64,000 bases of DNA. Origin: VXYK01 sp965214565. GTDB lineage: Bacteria; Actinomycetota; Acidimicrobiia; Acidimicrobiales; Aldehydirespiratoraceae. The stretch covers positions 2,480,001 through 2,544,000 of the forward strand of contig OZ243951.1 in assembly GCA_965214565.1 (NCBI GenBank), written 5' to 3'. Positions 63,335-64,000 of the stretch are shown here, in pieces. Within the stretch, counting starts at the first letter, position 1. Every line of letters begins with the position of its first letter. The notes under the pieces are model-generated. The model ran no database searches, had not been told where the DNA came from, and saw only the letters and a program-made list of their open reading frames with translations. The position numbers were made by a program, and so were the translations under genes.

Positions 63335-63624
63335 TTTCAGCACGCCGCAGCGGGCGTCGGCAAAACCTACGCACCGCTTTGAGGCTGCCGAGGGTGTCGA
63401 GCAGTCCCCCTGAGACTGGTCCATCGGTTGTGTGAGTCCGTTGTCCAGTATTGCTGGATGGAAGGAGGATCACGTTTAGGGGGAACCTCAACACGACAAC
63501 GAAGCGGGCATGGTGGCAGCGAGGGTCGATCCCGACTCACGTCCCGGGCTGATTCTGACCTCAACCGCGGAGAGCCGGGAAATCTGCTGCGTCGTCAAGT
63601 CACAACGGTCCTAGGATGGTCCGC
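63335..63624. other. Gene-free stretch before pdxS
   Basis: About 290 bp with no convincing gene in any frame. An AAGGAGG at 63460-63475 is not followed by a usable start. It should hold the pdxS promoter, but no clear -35/-10 pair is visible. Confidence 0.5.
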
Positions 63625-64000
63625 ATGGGACAGAACAACCAGCGCGAGACTGGGACAACTCTGGTGAAGCGGGGGTTGGCCGAGATGCTAAAGGGCGGTG
63701 TCATCATGGACGTCGTCAATCCTGACCACGCGAAGATCGCAGAAGACGCCGGGGCAGTCGCAGTGATGGCCCTCGAACGAGTGCCCTCCGACATCCGCCG
63801 TGACGGCGGGGTTTCGCGCATGTCTGATCCGGAGATGATCCAGGGGATTCAGGCAGCGGTCTCAATACCGGTCATGGCCAAGGCCCGCATCGGACATTTC
63901 GCGGAGGCGCAGATGCTCGAAGCCATCGGCGTCGACTACATCGACGAGTCAGAGGTGCTGTCACCCGCCGATGAAGCTCACCATATCGACAAGTGGTCTT
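63625..64000 (+). CDS. pdxS: Pyridoxal 5'-phosphate synthase subunit PdxS, 3' end outside window
   Basis: The first 125 residues of PdxS: LVKRGLAEMLKGGVIMDVV, the DAGAVAVMALERVPSDIR block and SIPVMAKARIGHFAEAQ are diagnostic. It condenses ribose 5-phosphate, glyceraldehyde 3-phosphate and ammonia from PdxT. ATG at 63625 preferred for its spacing from AGGA; ATG at 63616 is in frame. The gene runs off the window. In mycobacteria it also follows the PIM cluster. Confidence 0.92.
   Translation, partial: MGQNNQRETGTTLVKRGLAEMLKGGVIMDVVNPDHAKIAEDAGAVAVMALERVPSDIRRDGGVSRMSDPEMIQGIQAAVSIPVMAKARIGHFAEAQMLEAIGVDYIDESEVLSPADEAHHIDKWS

Overview
The window is high-GC, gene-dense DNA from an actinobacterium, most plausibly of the class Acidimicrobiia or a close relative. 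That placement is inferred from gene content, not from an rRNA gene. The pointers are a mycothiol ligase gene (mshC), an F420:NADP-type oxidoreductase, an InhA-like enoyl-ACP reductase, a phosphatidylinositol/PIM synthesis block (CDP-alcohol transferase, acyltransferase, PimA-like) with thrS before it and pdxS after it (the order known from mycobacteria), DUF222-HNH genes, and frequent GTG starts. No rRNA or tRNA gene was recognised, and no CRISPR array.

Layout. 0-2.6 kb: the end of an alpha-E gene, a transglutaminase-like gene and an APS reductase. 2.7-9.4 kb: an accessory stretch with McrB and McrC (type IV restriction), a small frameshifted gene, a DUF222-HNH gene and a 71-bp tandem repeat. 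9.4-14.5 kb: a minus-strand group with an SDR, a membrane protein, and a tight trio of a Ddl-like ATP-grasp enzyme, a membrane-anchored MurF-like ligase and an alpha/beta hydrolase. 14.5-16.5 kb: a class III cyclase and a PhyH-type dioxygenase. 16.5-24.7 kb: a translationally coupled minus-strand operon of an MFS-LivF fusion, a LivH-LivM-LivG fusion, a TetR regulator and a GH3 glycosidase. 24.7-29.9 kb: a plus-strand aromatic-degradation operon (LigB, LigA, two hydrolases, TetR) that begins abruptly with the C-terminal third of an ABC permease.

29.9-35.1 kb: a membrane sulfatase-like protein, an alpha/beta hydrolase, a 67-aa YLDP-type small protein and a kinase-like/methyltransferase fusion. 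35.1-41.3 kb: TrpB2, a DsbA-like protein, a Dyp peroxidase, a cupin, a lipocalin-like protein, an APH-type phosphotransferase and a DUF6285 protein. 41.3-46.0 kb: a second phosphotransferase, a membrane protein, thiamine pyrophosphokinase, an ABC ATPase and a TauE-like permease. 46.1-52.3 kb: a heterodimeric ABC exporter divergent from two DUF21/CBS proteins. 52.4-55.8 kb: InhA-like FabI, F420 oxidoreductase, MshC and PlsC. 55.9-64 kb: thrS, a small membrane protein, the PIM block, a degenerate M48-like protein, a DUF3048 lipoprotein and the start of pdxS.

The items I would look at first are the Ddl/MurF-like/hydrolase trio, the MFS-LivF plus LivHMG fusion operon, the YLDP small protein with the kinase-like/methyltransferase fusion, and the truncated-permease junction at the edge of the aromatic operon.
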